From Rhypophila decipiens (Eukaryota; Ascomycota; Sordariomycetes; Sordariales; Naviculisporaceae): a stretch of 64,000 nucleotides of DNA. The stretch is taken from assembly GCA_033297075.1 (NCBI GenBank), contig MU858115.1, positions 114,885 to 178,884 of the forward strand, read 5' to 3'. Positions 10,665 through 22,900 of the stretch are shown one piece after another (the first letter of the stretch is position 1; the number at the start of each line of letters is the position of its first letter). The notes beneath the pieces were generated by a model. The model was not told the DNA's origin, ran no database searches, and saw nothing but the letters and a program-made list of their open reading frames with translations. Position numbers and translations under genes: made by a program.

Positions 10665-12550
10665 ATGAAACGTCTACTGAGCCTCCTCCTTCCGACCCTC
10701 ACCTGCGTCACCGCCGTCGCTGGCGAGGATGTCCTGATCAGCGAGCGTCATGACCTCTCCAGGCGATTTTACGACGAAAAGGGGAACTACAACATGTCTT
10801 TTTATCACATCAACGATGTCCATGCTCACCTCGACGAATTCTCTTCGTCTGGCCTCGACTGCAATGCAACCAAGGAGGACTGCTTTGGAGGATATTCCCG
10901 TGTGAGAACACTCATAAACAAAGGTCGAAAAATATATCAAGACTCCCTCTTCCTTAATGTCGGCGATGAGTTCTTGGGCACCGATTTCTTTAGGCATTTT
11001 AAGGGCGGATCAAAGATTGCCGAGACGTTGAATTTGGTGGGATTTGATGCCATGACTTTGGGGAACCACGAATTTGATCTAAAGGATGACAAGCTTGGGG
11101 AATTCCTGGAAGTGATCAATTTCCCCGTCCTCAGCGCCAACATCCAGTCCGACCACCCGATACTCAACAAGACGATCAAGCCGTACCACATCTTTAAAGA
11201 ACACAAGCTGGCCGTGATCGGGGTGACCACGGATGAAACACCGAGCATATCGCAACCCGGGCCCGGGACCATATTCCACGACCCGATAAAAACTATCCAG
11301 GATACAGTCGACCATATTCGATCCACGACTATGATCAACCGGATCGCTGCCATCACCCACATTGGCTACGAGGAGGACATTCGCCTGGCCCGAGAGACTA
11401 CCGGCCTGTACCTCATCATGGGAGGCCACAGTCATACTCTGTTGGGCGATTTTCCTGGTTCCGAGGGAGATTATCCGACAATTCAAAGAAATAAAAATGG
11501 TGAAGAGGTCTTCATTGTTCAGGCGCATCGTTGGGGCGAGCATCTCGGGTACATTGATGTGGCCTTCGAGCCCGACGGCAGGATTCGTTCAACTCACCAA
11601 GCACCCATTCGGATCACCGAGGAAGTCGAGCAAGAACCGGAGCTGCAGGCCAAAGTCGGCAGCTGGCGATCAGAATTCGAAGAGGAGAACAGGAAAATCA
11701 TTGGGAGCTCCAGTGTTGTCTTGGACAATACAGCCTGCAAGACTACCGAATGCGTGATGGGCAACATGGTCACAGAGTGAGCTTTTCACCACGTCCATGA
11801 TGCTTTTTCCCCTCTGGAGCACTGACTGACTGATTGACAATCGATTGTAGCGCGATTTTCGAGAGCCGGGTAAAGGACAACAAGCCTGGTGATGCTATTC
11901 CAGCCTTTGCCTTCATGAACGGTGGTGGACTTCGTGCCACAATTGATCCTGGAAACTTCACGTGGGGAGATCTGGGGCGCGTGTCCCCTTTTAACAACGC
12001 GGTTGTCGAGTTTGACATAACGGGCCAGCAGCTCTGGGACGTTTTTGCCGGAATACTGCAACGCGTTCCCCAGAACGCCACGTTGCATGAGAATGACTTG
12101 GAGAATAACAAGACCCTAAAAGTTAGCTCCTTCGTTCAAGTGAGCAGCCAAATTCGGATTCGCTGGAAGCCCTCCAGAGACGGCCAGAGCATACCACCTC
12201 CACCACCCGCACCCATCGGAACGTTGACCTCATTCACCATTTCCGGCAAACCAGTCGAGCTGTACAAGACTTACAAAGTGCTCTCGATTGATTTCATTGC
12301 CAACGGCGGAGACAACTTCTTCGTACCAAGACTACCCAGGACAACCTACGTCGAGCAATTGGACGATGCGCTAATGTATTACATCCAAAAGCACAATCCT
12401 ATCAACGCCCGGATCGAAGGACGATTGTCACCCGAATTGTCACCCGAAGGGAAGAATTCCCAATTCGAGAGCCGCAGTAGTAGTAGCGACAAGTCAGTAG
12501 TGACAGCAGTCGTGGTTACAGCAGTTGTGGTGGCACTACTGCTTGCTTGA
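10665..12550 (+). CDS. 5'-nucleotidase, secreted and probably GPI-anchored
   Basis: Exons 10665-11776 and 11851-12550 encode 603 aa. The chosen ATG opens a signal peptide (MKRLLSLLLPTLTCVTAVAG). The calcineurin-like metallophosphatase domain shows NDVHAH (residues 50-55), NVGDEF (98-103), GNHEFD (133-138), THIGYEED and GGHSH, which together bind the two metal ions. The C-terminal nucleotidase domain shows NGGGLR and NGGDNFF, which in this family contact the substrate. The protein ends in a Ser-rich stretch and a hydrophobic tail (VVTAVVVTAVVVALLLA), a typical GPI-attachment signal. Expected role: removal of phosphate from extracellular nucleotides for phosphate and nucleoside scavenging. A second, non-secreted family member lies at 57013-59074. 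Confidence 0.9.
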
Positions 12551-14613
12551 GTATGGCTGGTTACCAGGGATGTGAGAGCAGTAAAGGGAGGATGTGCGAG
12601 TAGGATTGTTCCAAATGTAAGGGTCGCAGGAGAGGCGCGAAGAAGATGGCGCGGGACAGGCGGTAGTTTGAATAAATCGTAGATCAGGAAGGAGGATAAT
12701 ACCCCGGAGGCCATTCTCAGGCTTCTTTATGTTTTTTGTATCATATTTGATTGGATAGAACTGGCTTGGATTTTTTGGTGACGAAATAACTCTCTCTCTT
12801 TTAATAGCACTTGACGATGGTTAAACGTGAATCTTACATGTCCGCTAGCCCTGATGATGAAATTTGCTCAAATCATCTCATTGAGGTTTTACTGCTGACA
12901 GCGACGATGGTTGCTAGAATATGTGTTAGCAGAGATCGAGCTGGGCTGTGCTCGTTCGTGACATCTCTAAATCGCACTGCTCCCACAGAGATTCAGCTAT
13001 CATATTCTTTTCTTTCTGACCCTTCTCAAGATCTTCTCATTGATGCCTTTGTTGTCTCACATTCCCAGTCACTTGTACAATGTGCCTCAGGCAACCAGAA
13101 AAACTGGTCTGACCGTCTGCAGACTGCACGAGGAAAGAAAAAGCTGTAAACAGCACCGCTGCTCGCTTCCAACTTTCTGGCTGTCACGAGACATCTTCAC
13201 GGATATCCAGACATCGCAGGCTGACACACCACGACTTCCTTTGCCGCTTTCCCTCGGGCTACGTACCAGTAGTGGTCTGACGCACCAAATCGCGCCTCGC
13301 CTTCATTGCGTTCTGCCCGCCGGAGATTTTTCGGCCATGCCAGTCTTTGTCTTCTGGACTCTATCGGCAGTCGGTCGAGACAACCCCAGAATCCACTGTG
13401 AGTCACAGGTCAAGATAGGTATGCCGACCCGGCCGCTTTGCCCGTTACCATTTTCTCCGCTTTGATGGTTCGACACAAGCGAGCCATGAAGAATCATCGG
13501 ATCATATCTGGGAAGATGACGAGCGAGTACGTACCCCGCTGCCGCCGCCGGTCAGCAAAGCATTTTAGAGTTTCGTCGGCACGCCAACAGGCACCTGCCT
13601 GGGCCGATGATGACCGGATTACCCACAACAGAAGCTAAAACGTCGGTTTCGGGTGAGATGGAAAATTGGACATCTTCTCAGCTGACACAGCCCTCAACGA
13701 GATAAAGCCTATTGACTCCAGAGGCGTCAATACCATCGCCGGAGTGTGTGTGGATTATGGTCATGAGCTAACGTCGCCGAACAGCAACATGTACGACGGA
13801 AATTATCCTATCCGAAGGCTAGAAAACTACAGGTCACCTCCCCCAGAAATAATGCATCCCATTGTACGGGTAGTGCACATCCAGTTCTGTTGGCGGCAAT
13901 CTAGCTCCAAAGCAGAATGATCCGAGTCATCGGAATCATCGAAGACATGGGAGCATGGCCCACGGCCCACGGCCCATGCTTTGGTCCACTTTGACTTTCA
14001 CAGCATTCCGATATGTGTGTGAAGCTCGTGGCATGCTTTACCTAAAACTTGGTCAAGCACTATCTCATCACGAGCGTTGATCTTGTGTATTCCCCATCCG
14101 GGGAAGTCTTGGTGCGATGAGTCTCAATTCAGGGGCAAGATCTCAGCTAACCCTAACCCGGACGGTTCACCCGACAACACAGCAGAGAAAGGGGGGTAAA
14201 CACCAGCCAATCAAAACAGCTCACCACGTTACAATGTTCAATTGAAGCATTATCATCACCTCATGACACATCTAACTAACGTTTTTATAGGTATAGTATA
14301 ACATGCCCATTCCTACACGTATGGGCATTAAGCACATTAGGCGATAGTTGGTCTGGAAATAGCAGCGTCGTCGACATGGATAAGAAACCCAACAAGCATA
14401 ACAACCTAGCCTCTCTGAGCGAGCTAGTCTACCCTCATCAAGAATGGCCTGAGGGGTAAAATTCTCGTATCGACAGTTCGAAGTTTCACAACATCTCGCG
14501 TAGTCATTCAGCAACACACCATGTTGAGCCATATCTCCAGTGTCATATGAAATTAATCTCATAACCTCAGCTATACACAACATCGGCCATCTGTTGTTAA
14601 CCACACGTGCACA
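12551..14613. other. intergenic, 2 kb
   Basis: No supportable gene between the nucleotidase and P450 genes. It holds a small direct repeat of GGCCCAC units near 13956-13977 and two telomere-like CCCTAA units at 14147-14159, both too small to interpret. Confidence 0.4.
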
Positions 14614-16254
14614 ATGCCACTCTCCAATTGGGAAACCATACCAACAACCCTCTTCCTCCTCCTAATAACGACTTACCTCCTCCGCTGCCTCAAATCATGG
14701 CACCGACTCGCCCATATCCCCGGCCCAGCTCTAGCAAGCCACTCATCCCTCTATCTTGTGCGCACCCTCCTAAGCGGCAAGTTCCACGAGCACATGCGCT
14801 CCATAAGCGAAGAATACGGCCCCCTTGTACGGATCGGCCCAAACGAACTGCTCTGCACCGACCCGGAAACACTCCGCCGCATCTGCGCTGCCCGGTCGCC
14901 TTACACCAAGGGTGAGTTCTACGAAACAGGTCGAGTTATCCCGGGACACGATAACATCGTCACTCTCCGCGACGAGACCAAGCACAAGGCGCTACGAGCT
15001 AAACTCAGCTCTGCGTACGCCGGTCGTGAAAGCGGCCGCGGGAATGCTGGGCTCGAAGGCGATATCAACTCGCAGGTGAAACAATTCATCCGTCTTATCG
15101 AGGAGAAATACCTCTCTGAAGATGGTGAATTACGACCGCTGGAGTTGACTTCCAAGACAATGTTTTTTACTCTAGACGTGATAAGCGAAATGTCGTTTGG
15201 GGAAGCCTTTGGTTTCTTGAGAGAAGATAAAGACCTGTACCAGTTCATCGAGATCAACGACTCTGCCATGCCGGTCATGAATTTTCTACTGGCTGTGCCG
15301 TGGCTTACGAATTTTGTCTACCGCTGGCCGCTTAAGCTCGCGCTGCCGAGGGATGGGGATAATGTCGGCTTGGGTCGACTGATGGGTTTGGCAAAAGGGT
15401 ATGTCGATGATCGACTTGTTCGGAGAGATGATGCAAAGCCAGGGTCGTCGCCGTCGGATATGCTTCAAGCGTTCATCAAGAGCGGGATGGACTATGACGA
15501 ACTGGTGCAGCACATGTTTGTCCAGATTGTGGCGGGGTCTGTTACTACCGCCGCGGCGATTCGTCATACTTTGTTGGCATTGATATCGTCCCCGGCTTGT
15601 TATATGGCCTTGAGGAAGGAGATCGATGAGGCTGTTGCTGCAGGGACAATCAGTGCTACAGAGGTGATTACCGACGCGGAGGCTCAGGCTTTGCCGTATT
15701 TACAGGCTGTTATCAAGGAAGGTCTCCGCATGTGGCCGCCTACTACCGGGTTGGGATCAAAACAAGTGCCTAAAGGGGGTGATGAGATTTGCGGGTATTT
15801 CGTGCCCGATGGGACGCAGATTGCGCACAATTTCTCGGGAATCATGTGTCTTGAGGGTGTTTTCGGGAAGGACGCCAAGGTCTTTCGGCCAGAGAGATGG
15901 TTGGAAAGCTCTAGCCGAGAACAAGCCGACAGACTCAAATTCATGAACATGGTGGTGGACCTGGCGTTTAGTCACGGCAAGTATCTGTGTCTTGGGAAGA
16001 AGATTGCCTTGTTGGAGCTTAACAAGATCTTTGTCGAGGTTCGTGGTTCTTGTTGTCTATTATCTTTTCATGCCCTTCAAAATGCCAAGTTTGGCCACGG
16101 AAAGCTGACCTTTGTTTTCGACCAGCTCATACGACGGTACGACTTTTCTCTTGTTGATCCACACAACCCGATAAAGTCGACGAGCGGTGTTTTCTGGCTG
16201 GCCAGTGACCTTTGGCTGCGGGTGGCGAGGAGGCAATATTTCCCTCACGAATGA
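14614..16254 (+). CDS. cytochrome P450 (pisatin-demethylase-like group)
   Basis: Membrane-anchored haem monooxygenase. Residues 9-25 form the N-terminal anchor, followed by the proline hinge HIPGPAL (34-40). The I-helix shows AGSVTT (307-312), the K-helix EGLR (E369, R372), then FRPERW (424-429) and the haem ligand region FSHGKYLCLG with Cys459. Exons are best read as 14614-16038 and 16126-16254 (517 aa). The 87-nt intron starts GTTCGT, has a CTGAC element and ends GACCAG; it is a multiple of three without a stop, so an unspliced reading gives 546 aa with a foreign insert. Spliced, the C-terminus reads NKIFVELIRRYDFSLVDP, as expected for the family. No cluster partners are next to it, so the substrate is unknown. 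Confidence 0.9.
   Translation: MPLSNWETIPTTLFLLLITTYLLRCLKSWHRLAHIPGPALASHSSLYLVRTLLSGKFHEHMRSISEEYGPLVRIGPNELLCTDPETLRRICAARSPYTKGEFYETGRVIPGHDNIVTLRDETKHKALRAKLSSAYAGRESGRGNAGLEGDINSQVKQFIRLIEEKYLSEDGELRPLELTSKTMFFTLDVISEMSFGEAFGFLREDKDLYQFIEINDSAMPVMNFLLAVPWLTNFVYRWPLKLALPRDGDNVGLGRLMGLAKGYVDDRLVRRDDAKPGSSPSDMLQAFIKSGMDYDELVQHMFVQIVAGSVTTAAAIRHTLLALISSPACYMALRKEIDEAVAAGTISATEVITDAEAQALPYLQAVIKEGLRMWPPTTGLGSKQVPKGGDEICGYFVPDGTQIAHNFSGIMCLEGVFGKDAKVFRPERWLESSSREQADRLKFMNMVVDLAFSHGKYLCLGKKIALLELNKIFVEVRGSCCLLSFHALQNAKFGHGKLTFVFDQLIRRYDFSLVDPHNPIKSTSGVFWLASDLWLRVARRQYFPHE
16039..16125 (+). other. in-frame stop-free intron of the P450 gene
   Basis: 87 nt with GT...CTGAC...AG signals. Retention would insert 29 residues, with two adjacent cysteines, between helix L and the last strand, where P450s normally have none. 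The family-like joined sequence after removal is the main support. Confidence 0.75.
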
Positions 16255-16887
16255 TCAGTGGTTCCATCACCTAGATCTTGGTTCCATAAGTCCGTAGACG
16301 GATCAACACGGTGTTGGTACCCTGAGACAATGGACGGGATAACTATTGTACGCATGAATATGCAGCTTACCATAATGGCCTTGAAATTTCCTTTTAGTGT
16401 GTATTCTTGTTCAAGGCAATTAACAGAGTGCTGCACGCTCAAGTTTTATCCTCTTTTGAAATGTTTGAGGTATTTGGTTCACACCCGATCTTGCTTTGCT
16501 TGAATATCGAGCTTCGCGGGAGAGAAGATGAGATATATGACGAAAGGTGTCCCCTCATTGATGTCAACATAGAAAGCTTAAGAAGTTGTCCCAGCCCCTT
16601 TCCCGACTAGTAGCCAAAATTCTCTCGTACCCCTGAATCTACCTCCGAAACAAGCGGCACAAAAGCCGGAATCTGGTGACAAGTTTTGCCTGCTTGTCCT
16701 CCAACCCCGACTCCCTCGCAATTCTAAATTCCTGGTCATTTTTCAATCGAATTTCACCAGACACAATTGCGCCATCACCGGCTCGCAGTCCATGCTGTGC
16801 TGAGATGATCCCTCCAGGGTTGGTTGCGTGTTGCTCGCCATGTTCTGCAATATATAGCCGCTCCCAGGCCTTCTTTGCAATATATAG
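16255..16887. other. convergent 3' region
   Basis: Between the stops of the P450 (+) and ankyrin (-) genes. I see no gene. The sequence near 16845-16920 contains three close copies of an ATATAGC-containing unit (GCAATATATAG, GCAATATATAG, GCAATAAATAG), partly within the end of the ankyrin gene. Confidence 0.4.
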
Positions 16888-19051
16888 CTACTCCCAGCCA
16901 CTTTCTGCAATAAATAGCGCATGTATTGCATTGTTCGGAGATTCATATCTTTCATCTAGCATCCAACCTACAATCTTATACGTGTTTACCTTCTCTGACA
17001 CCTTTTCAAGCATCTGGAGCAATACCCTATCTGGGGACTGAGCCTTAGCATCCAGCGGCTGAGTCCCGGCATCACGTAAGGCCTCGATGGTATCAAAGAA
17101 TATGTCCAACGTCTTTTCGGATACCCATGCTGAAGCCAAAAGCTTTTCTGCCACAGCAAACAGCGGTCGAATACCACGGTAGTCCTCAAGATCTGCAGGA
17201 GAGCCGTGGGCAATATTGGCAAGAACAGTCTCCAGGTCGGGCTCGAGTCTGTTATAATCGAGAGCCCAGAAGAGGGGAGTTCGTCCCTTGTTGTCCACAG
17301 CGGACACATTGGCTCCTTTTCTGGCCAAGAACTCGGCGCATGCACCGGGGGCAACGTGTAGGGGTGTTACGTCCTCGAATTTATACGTATGAGCCCAGCT
17401 CGTCCTGCAGCCCCTGCAGTCGGTCTTCGCGTTGACGTTTGCCCCTTTGGAGACAAGATACTTTGCAATATCCAGACGTCCGACATCCTGAACGACGGTG
17501 AAGAGTAAGGTAGGCGCCGAATTGGAGGTGCGAGGGTAGAGCTCAAATCCAAATCCAGGGTAATTCAACACCACAAGAGGACGGCTTGCATTAACGTCTG
17601 CCCCCTTATCGCCGAGAAGCTTCACCATCTCAAGATTGCCCTTCTCTATCGTCCTGAACAAAATGCTTCCGTGTACCGTTTTTGAATTGAAACTGGTCGG
17701 ATCGATCGATTCATAAGTAAGATGACTAGTAGTCGCATGCGTGAGTAGTAATTCCAACAAGTCGACCCTTTCCGCATCAACAGCTTGACAAAGCAAACTC
17801 GGTAACAAGTCGGGAGGAGGGTGGATATCACTCCGTATCAGGTGAATGATGAAATCGGGATCGTGCGCAGCGACGTAGTTCCAAACCCCACAGCCTTCTG
17901 TGTCTTTTGCCCGCAGATCAGCGCCCCGATTAAGGAGACAGTGAAAAGCTTCATGTCTTTTTCCCATGGCAGCAAGCATCAAGGGCGTTATTTGGCGATT
18001 CTTTTCGGGTTTCGAAGAGTCAGAATCGTTACTAGCATCCATTATTTTCCAGCCATTGATGTAGGCACCTTTTTCGAGCAAAGTCTCGATCCATTTGATG
18101 TTTCCGGTTTGTGCAGCCTGACAGAGAAGCCATCGGGATTCTGTGGACAGCGGCCAAGTCAAGGACGTAATTAAGAATTTCAAGTTGCTTGAACGGCGAG
18201 CTCCTCTTTCTGACACGGTTGTGAAATACTTGTTTGATGAGCCGCCAGCATCTGGGTGGCCCGATGGAGGAAGAATTGAGTCTGTTTTGGATGATGACGA
18301 CTTGCCCTGCATAAGAGCACGATAGTGAGCAAGATATGCCGGACTCCTTATCAGCGCTTCGTCAACCTCAAGCTCTTTATCATAGTCCCCGACGTTTGTA
18401 TAAACTGTTTCCCCTCCGCGTATGGTGGAGCCATCTCGCAAACTGCGGACGTGCTTGGCTTCGCTTGCGCTTTTGCTGATGATGGTTTTTGTGTCTGCGG
18501 TCTCGACGGCAGCGTCTTGCTGATCGGTGTTGTTGCTGCAGAGATGGAATAACCAGCGTCAGCTCAGTTCTGCAAACACGGCCCAACTCGGATACCTACA
18601 GCTTGACAAAGTTGATCAAATGCATCACTGTCTGCACTTGCGAGTTCAGTCTCGCCTCATGCTTTGCGACCGTACTGGCGTTCCAGATATGCTTCAGTTT
18701 GCGACCGAACCCCAACCCGCCTAGGGCAGAGTTCCCATTTCGGGCCTTCGCAGACCGAAGCACCGAACCGACATGTTCCTCCAGGTCGTCCAACACGGTT
18801 TCGCAGTGATCGACTGATCCTTTGATGGTCCGTCTGAGGTTCTGTGAAACTGCCGGCTCCTTTTCGAGCCATGACCGCATTTGGGTCAAACTCTCCCCAA
18901 ACAGCCACAGCGTCGTCGACAGGCTCGCCACCGAACGGTCGGCCCCCCCATAGCTCTGTAGGAATTCATCTATTTGAGCGGCTGTAGAGACCACCCTTGT
19001 CGCCAGGGCGGCGCAGGTGCCGACAAGGGAGACGATAGAGATGGGATCCAT
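16888..19051 (-). CDS. fungal STAND N-terminal domain / ankyrin-repeat protein
   Basis: Exons 19051-18600 and 18535-16888 give 699 aa; the 64-bp intron (GTAGGT...CTGCAG) joins in phase. The first ~150 residues (MDPISIVSLVGTCAALATRV...) are helical and match the N-terminal domain of fungal STAND/NLR proteins that usually precedes an NTPase. Here no P-loop or NACHT motif follows. A charged linker (about 151-245) leads to degenerate ankyrin repeats from about residue 255 onward, including TPLMLAA, GNLEMVKLLGDKGADVN, GRLDIAKYLVSKGANVN and GRTPLFWAL. In NLR-type fungal proteins the N-terminus signals and the repeats sense; this protein keeps the two ends without the switch. Function in non-self recognition or regulated cell death is inference only. 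Confidence 0.8.
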
Positions 19052-19958
19052 TGACTCGTCGCGAGATCCGAAGTTGTGATGGTTGTTGGGGGTCTGGCGG
19101 GGTAAAGTTCAGCTGAAGGATCATGTCGGCGAGCCTGTGGCTCATCAGCTTCAGGAAATTCGAGCCATTTCGAAAGAGGCAATTGTAAGCGGCGCATGCC
19201 AAGTGAGGGACCGATGCAGAAAGAATTGTTTACTGTTGTGATTTTGTTCGGGTTAGTTAGCAGTGTATTGAGTAAGTTTTCGTACCGCGAAATAGAAGAA
19301 GTTTGAGATCACGAGACTGGATGGGTCAGGAGATTTCTGGCGCACATTTATGTCCGCGCCTTCCTATTCGTCTGTCCAATTGGCACATGCCCGGTTGACC
19401 GAGGAGTCAAGGTCAAGATCATGACAAGATACCGGTAAGGTCACTCGCTACCGATACCACCAACACTCCTTCCGTCCCTGTTCACGAATTCGGTCTAGGA
19501 CTCCCAGTCCAGCGCCAATCCTCATACCGGCCATTAAAAGAGTAGAAATCGGAAAAGGAACCCAAATCGACCACCAGATGCTTGCTCGAGACCACCTCAA
19601 TCGATATGCTACTCGAAGGAGATACCCATCAAGACCGTCAGTTGCCACGTCTGCATTTTGTTCGACCACCTTCCCTCACCTCCAGTGCTTTCTCGCGCTT
19701 CTGAAAAGCAGCAGCTCAAGTTCTCAATGCTACTTCCGATTTCAGGACCAAGTCTTCCCCCTTTCGTCCTATGGCTGCAGCCGCTGTTCCTTTGAAAGAT
19801 GCCGCAGTCGCAAAATCAATCAGTTTGGTAAACACCTGTAACCGACTAGGAAACATCCATTCGGTATCTTATTTGCCTCGCCCTAAAGGGCTTTGTCTAT
19901 TTTAAGATCTAAACATGCATAGTTTCCTTCCTCATGCCGCATCAAAGATGGCCAGGTA
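19052..19958. other. intergenic, 0.9 kb
   Basis: Upstream of the ankyrin gene and downstream of the TPR gene, both minus strand. Nothing gene-like is supported. Confidence 0.4.
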
Positions 19959-22900
19959 CTACCTCAATCCATCCAGCAACTCTTTGAGCCTATCCCACTC
20001 CTCACTTCCTTCCCAGTTCTCCTTCGCCTTCCCCAACACACTCCGGATCGCGCTCCTCGCCTTGCCCTTCCACTTGGACCCAATCTCGGGAACCTCGTCG
20101 CCATAGTTCTCCAACACCGAAACCAAATCATCTGTTCGCTCCACGACGACCTTCCACGCCTCTTTATCCTCGAGCCAGTCACTGCTGGCGGTCTTGGCGG
20201 ACGATGGAGCAAGGCTTCCTCCCCCACCAGTCACACCAGACCCAGCTGTTCCTACTGCCGCACGCCAAGCACGCTCTGAGGCTTCAATGGCACCGGCATA
20301 ATCACGTCTCCAGACTCTTTCACGGCTGATGATCTCCCAGAGTTCGGATCGGCTGGTGATCAGTGGTACGACTGTATTCTCAAGCAGCTCGCAGACGGCT
20401 CGCTCATGAGTCCCTCGTGGTGGCTCATAAATTCCCTTGCTACCGGCCTCGGGCTTTGACTGTGACAAGACGGCTTCGTTGAACAAGAGTCGAAGAACCT
20501 CGATATCCAGCGCCTCTTCGGTTTTGCGGATGCTGATGATATTATTCAGTGCGAGAATCATATCCCCCACGGCCACAGGTCGTAGTCTCGCCGCCAGCGT
20601 TAACACGTTGTCCCAGATGCGCCAGTTCTCGCGAGCGATGGAGGCGCCTCGCTTATATGATGAAAGAGCCTGGGAAAGGAGTGTCGCGGGGTCTCGTTGA
20701 AGTGGCGTCGTGACCTTTTGAGTCGACTGTTCATCGTCATCCTCCTCATCATCAGCCTTCTCAACCGGAGCAGAAGGGGCTGGTTGGTCTTTTATCTGCT
20801 CTTTCTCCTTCTTCAACTCTTTTACCCTCTCGACATAGAGGCTATAGAGCGCACTTCCCAGGTTGCTCCACGTGCGGGCATCTTCACCACCAACCACGTT
20901 GTCAGCAGCGGCAATCGCCCTTCCAAAGGCCTCGGCTGCATCGGAGAAGTTACCAAGCCGCAGGTTTATATCACCTAGCCGACCCCACATCTCGGAGCTA
21001 AGCCGATTTACCTTGACTGCCTTTTCGTAGGCCTCTCTTGCCCGCTCGACGTCCTTCTGTTGGAGGTAGTACTCTCCTAGCGATCTCTGAGCACGCGAGA
21101 ATCTGTGCTTTGAAATCTCCCAGGCGCGCTCGTAGTGAGCAGGGTCGTTTTCAATATCACCGAGGATACAGAAGAGACGAGGAGCGTTGGGCGGTGATGG
21201 AGACCGTTCCGGCCCTTGGAAGTCGGCCGATTTGAGGCTCGAGATATCTGCGTCCTCGTCGACTTGGTCATTGCCAGACGAACCAGTCCGGTGAAACAGT
21301 CGCCAGCGCAGAACTGCCTTGCCCTTCTCCTCGCCGCCACTACCACGGCCATCCTCGTCCTCGGCCCTTTCGCTGCTTGCCAGGCAAAGAGCCACTTCAG
21401 CCCACAGCCGAAGGCGCTTGAAGATCTCGAGCGCTGAAATAAGAGATCCCACGCCAGCCCATGAGTAGGCCAGCTCAGCTTCAAGGTGCCATCTTGGCGC
21501 CGAATTCAAGCAGTGGACGTACTTGAGCCGAACCTGAGCAGGTGCTGTCTCGCTGGGTTTTGCTGCGGGGAAAAATGAAGTAGGCTTTTCCACCGCTGTC
21601 TCCTCTTCCTTCTCATCTTGCCCATCCTCAGTCACCTTGATGACGGGGACGTCACTCTCTTCTTCCTTGTCCTCCTCGACTGTCTTTTCTGGAACGGCCG
21701 CCTCAGCTGTATCCACAATGACTTGATCGACGACAGCTTGCATCTGCAAAACACCCCTCTCGACTGTCCGACTGCGATGCACCTCGATGCGAGACCGCGT
21801 CAACAAAGCCTGGGTATAAATCTGCCAGTTGGTCGACTTGTCAGAGATGACCCTCACCGCAAACGGCAAGATCTCCTCCGAGGTCAAACTGTCAACCGGC
21901 GAAAAGGCGTCCTTGAGCGTGGCCTCGCTGAGCAAGATGATCTGATCGAGAGGCGAAAGCTGAGGCTGCTCGTCAGGAGACAATTCCCTCAATGGCTCCG
22001 GTAGTCCGTCCTTCTTGTCCGCTCTTTCCCCATTCAACCCGGCCTCTGCTTCCTTGCTGAACTCGAGGCTCTCCAGAAGGGTATCATCATTTAACTTCAG
22101 CGCCTCAGGCTTGGCCTCCTCCTTGTTGCCCGCCACTTGAACCTCATTACTGCTCTTGGCAAGAACCACAAGCTGGCTGGTACTCTTCTCCTGCCACTTG
22201 GTGCGCTTAGCCATAGCCCCCGAAAGCGCATAGACAAACCCGCTCAGCTCGGTCGCACTCTTGAGCGCCTCCTTGGCCTTGACATCCTGCCCAAGCATAA
22301 TATGCACATTGGCCTTTTCCACCAAAAACCGCACCTTCCTCTCCCTTTCAACCACTTCCCGTTCGACAATCCCCATCTGCTTCTCAATGACATCCTCCAA
22401 AGAAGGCACATCACTCCACTGCGCGCTCTTGATGAAAATCGACCCCGGGCCCAGACTAGGTTGCGTAAGAAGCTTGTAATGCCACACATGGACGCGCAAA
22501 GCCAACCACGCAGGCGTGAGCTGTTCTTCCTCCTCCTCTGCAAGATTATCCACCACACTCTGTTTTAGGGCCCCCGATGGAGCGCCAAAGACCCATCTCG
22601 CCAGGCAGAATAGCTCAATGTTGGGTATATACGGGTATACACTGACACCGTCGACATCCAAGCTCTTGAGACAGAGCTTGCGTAGGGTCTTGAGACTGAC
22701 CTTGTCCGAGGTAAAGACCTTCTCAACCTTTTTCACGCCCTCCAGGACCGGACCGGTGACGTTCATCTGTAGAAAGGCATTGAAGGCTGCTAGGGAAACG
22801 ATGGAAGCTAGCTCTTGTTGCTCCTCATTCTGTCCAGCTTGAAAGGTCGTCGCGGTGGTGCCATCTTCAGCTCCCTCAAGCGCAAGAATATCCTTGACGA

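Noticed and set aside
14147..14159. Two telomere-type CCCTAA units
   Set aside because: Only two copies, expected by chance; no sign of a chromosome end.
14614..19051. A secondary-metabolite cluster around the P450
   Set aside because: Neighbours are a nucleotidase and an ankyrin protein; no synthase, transporter or pathway regulator is adjacent.
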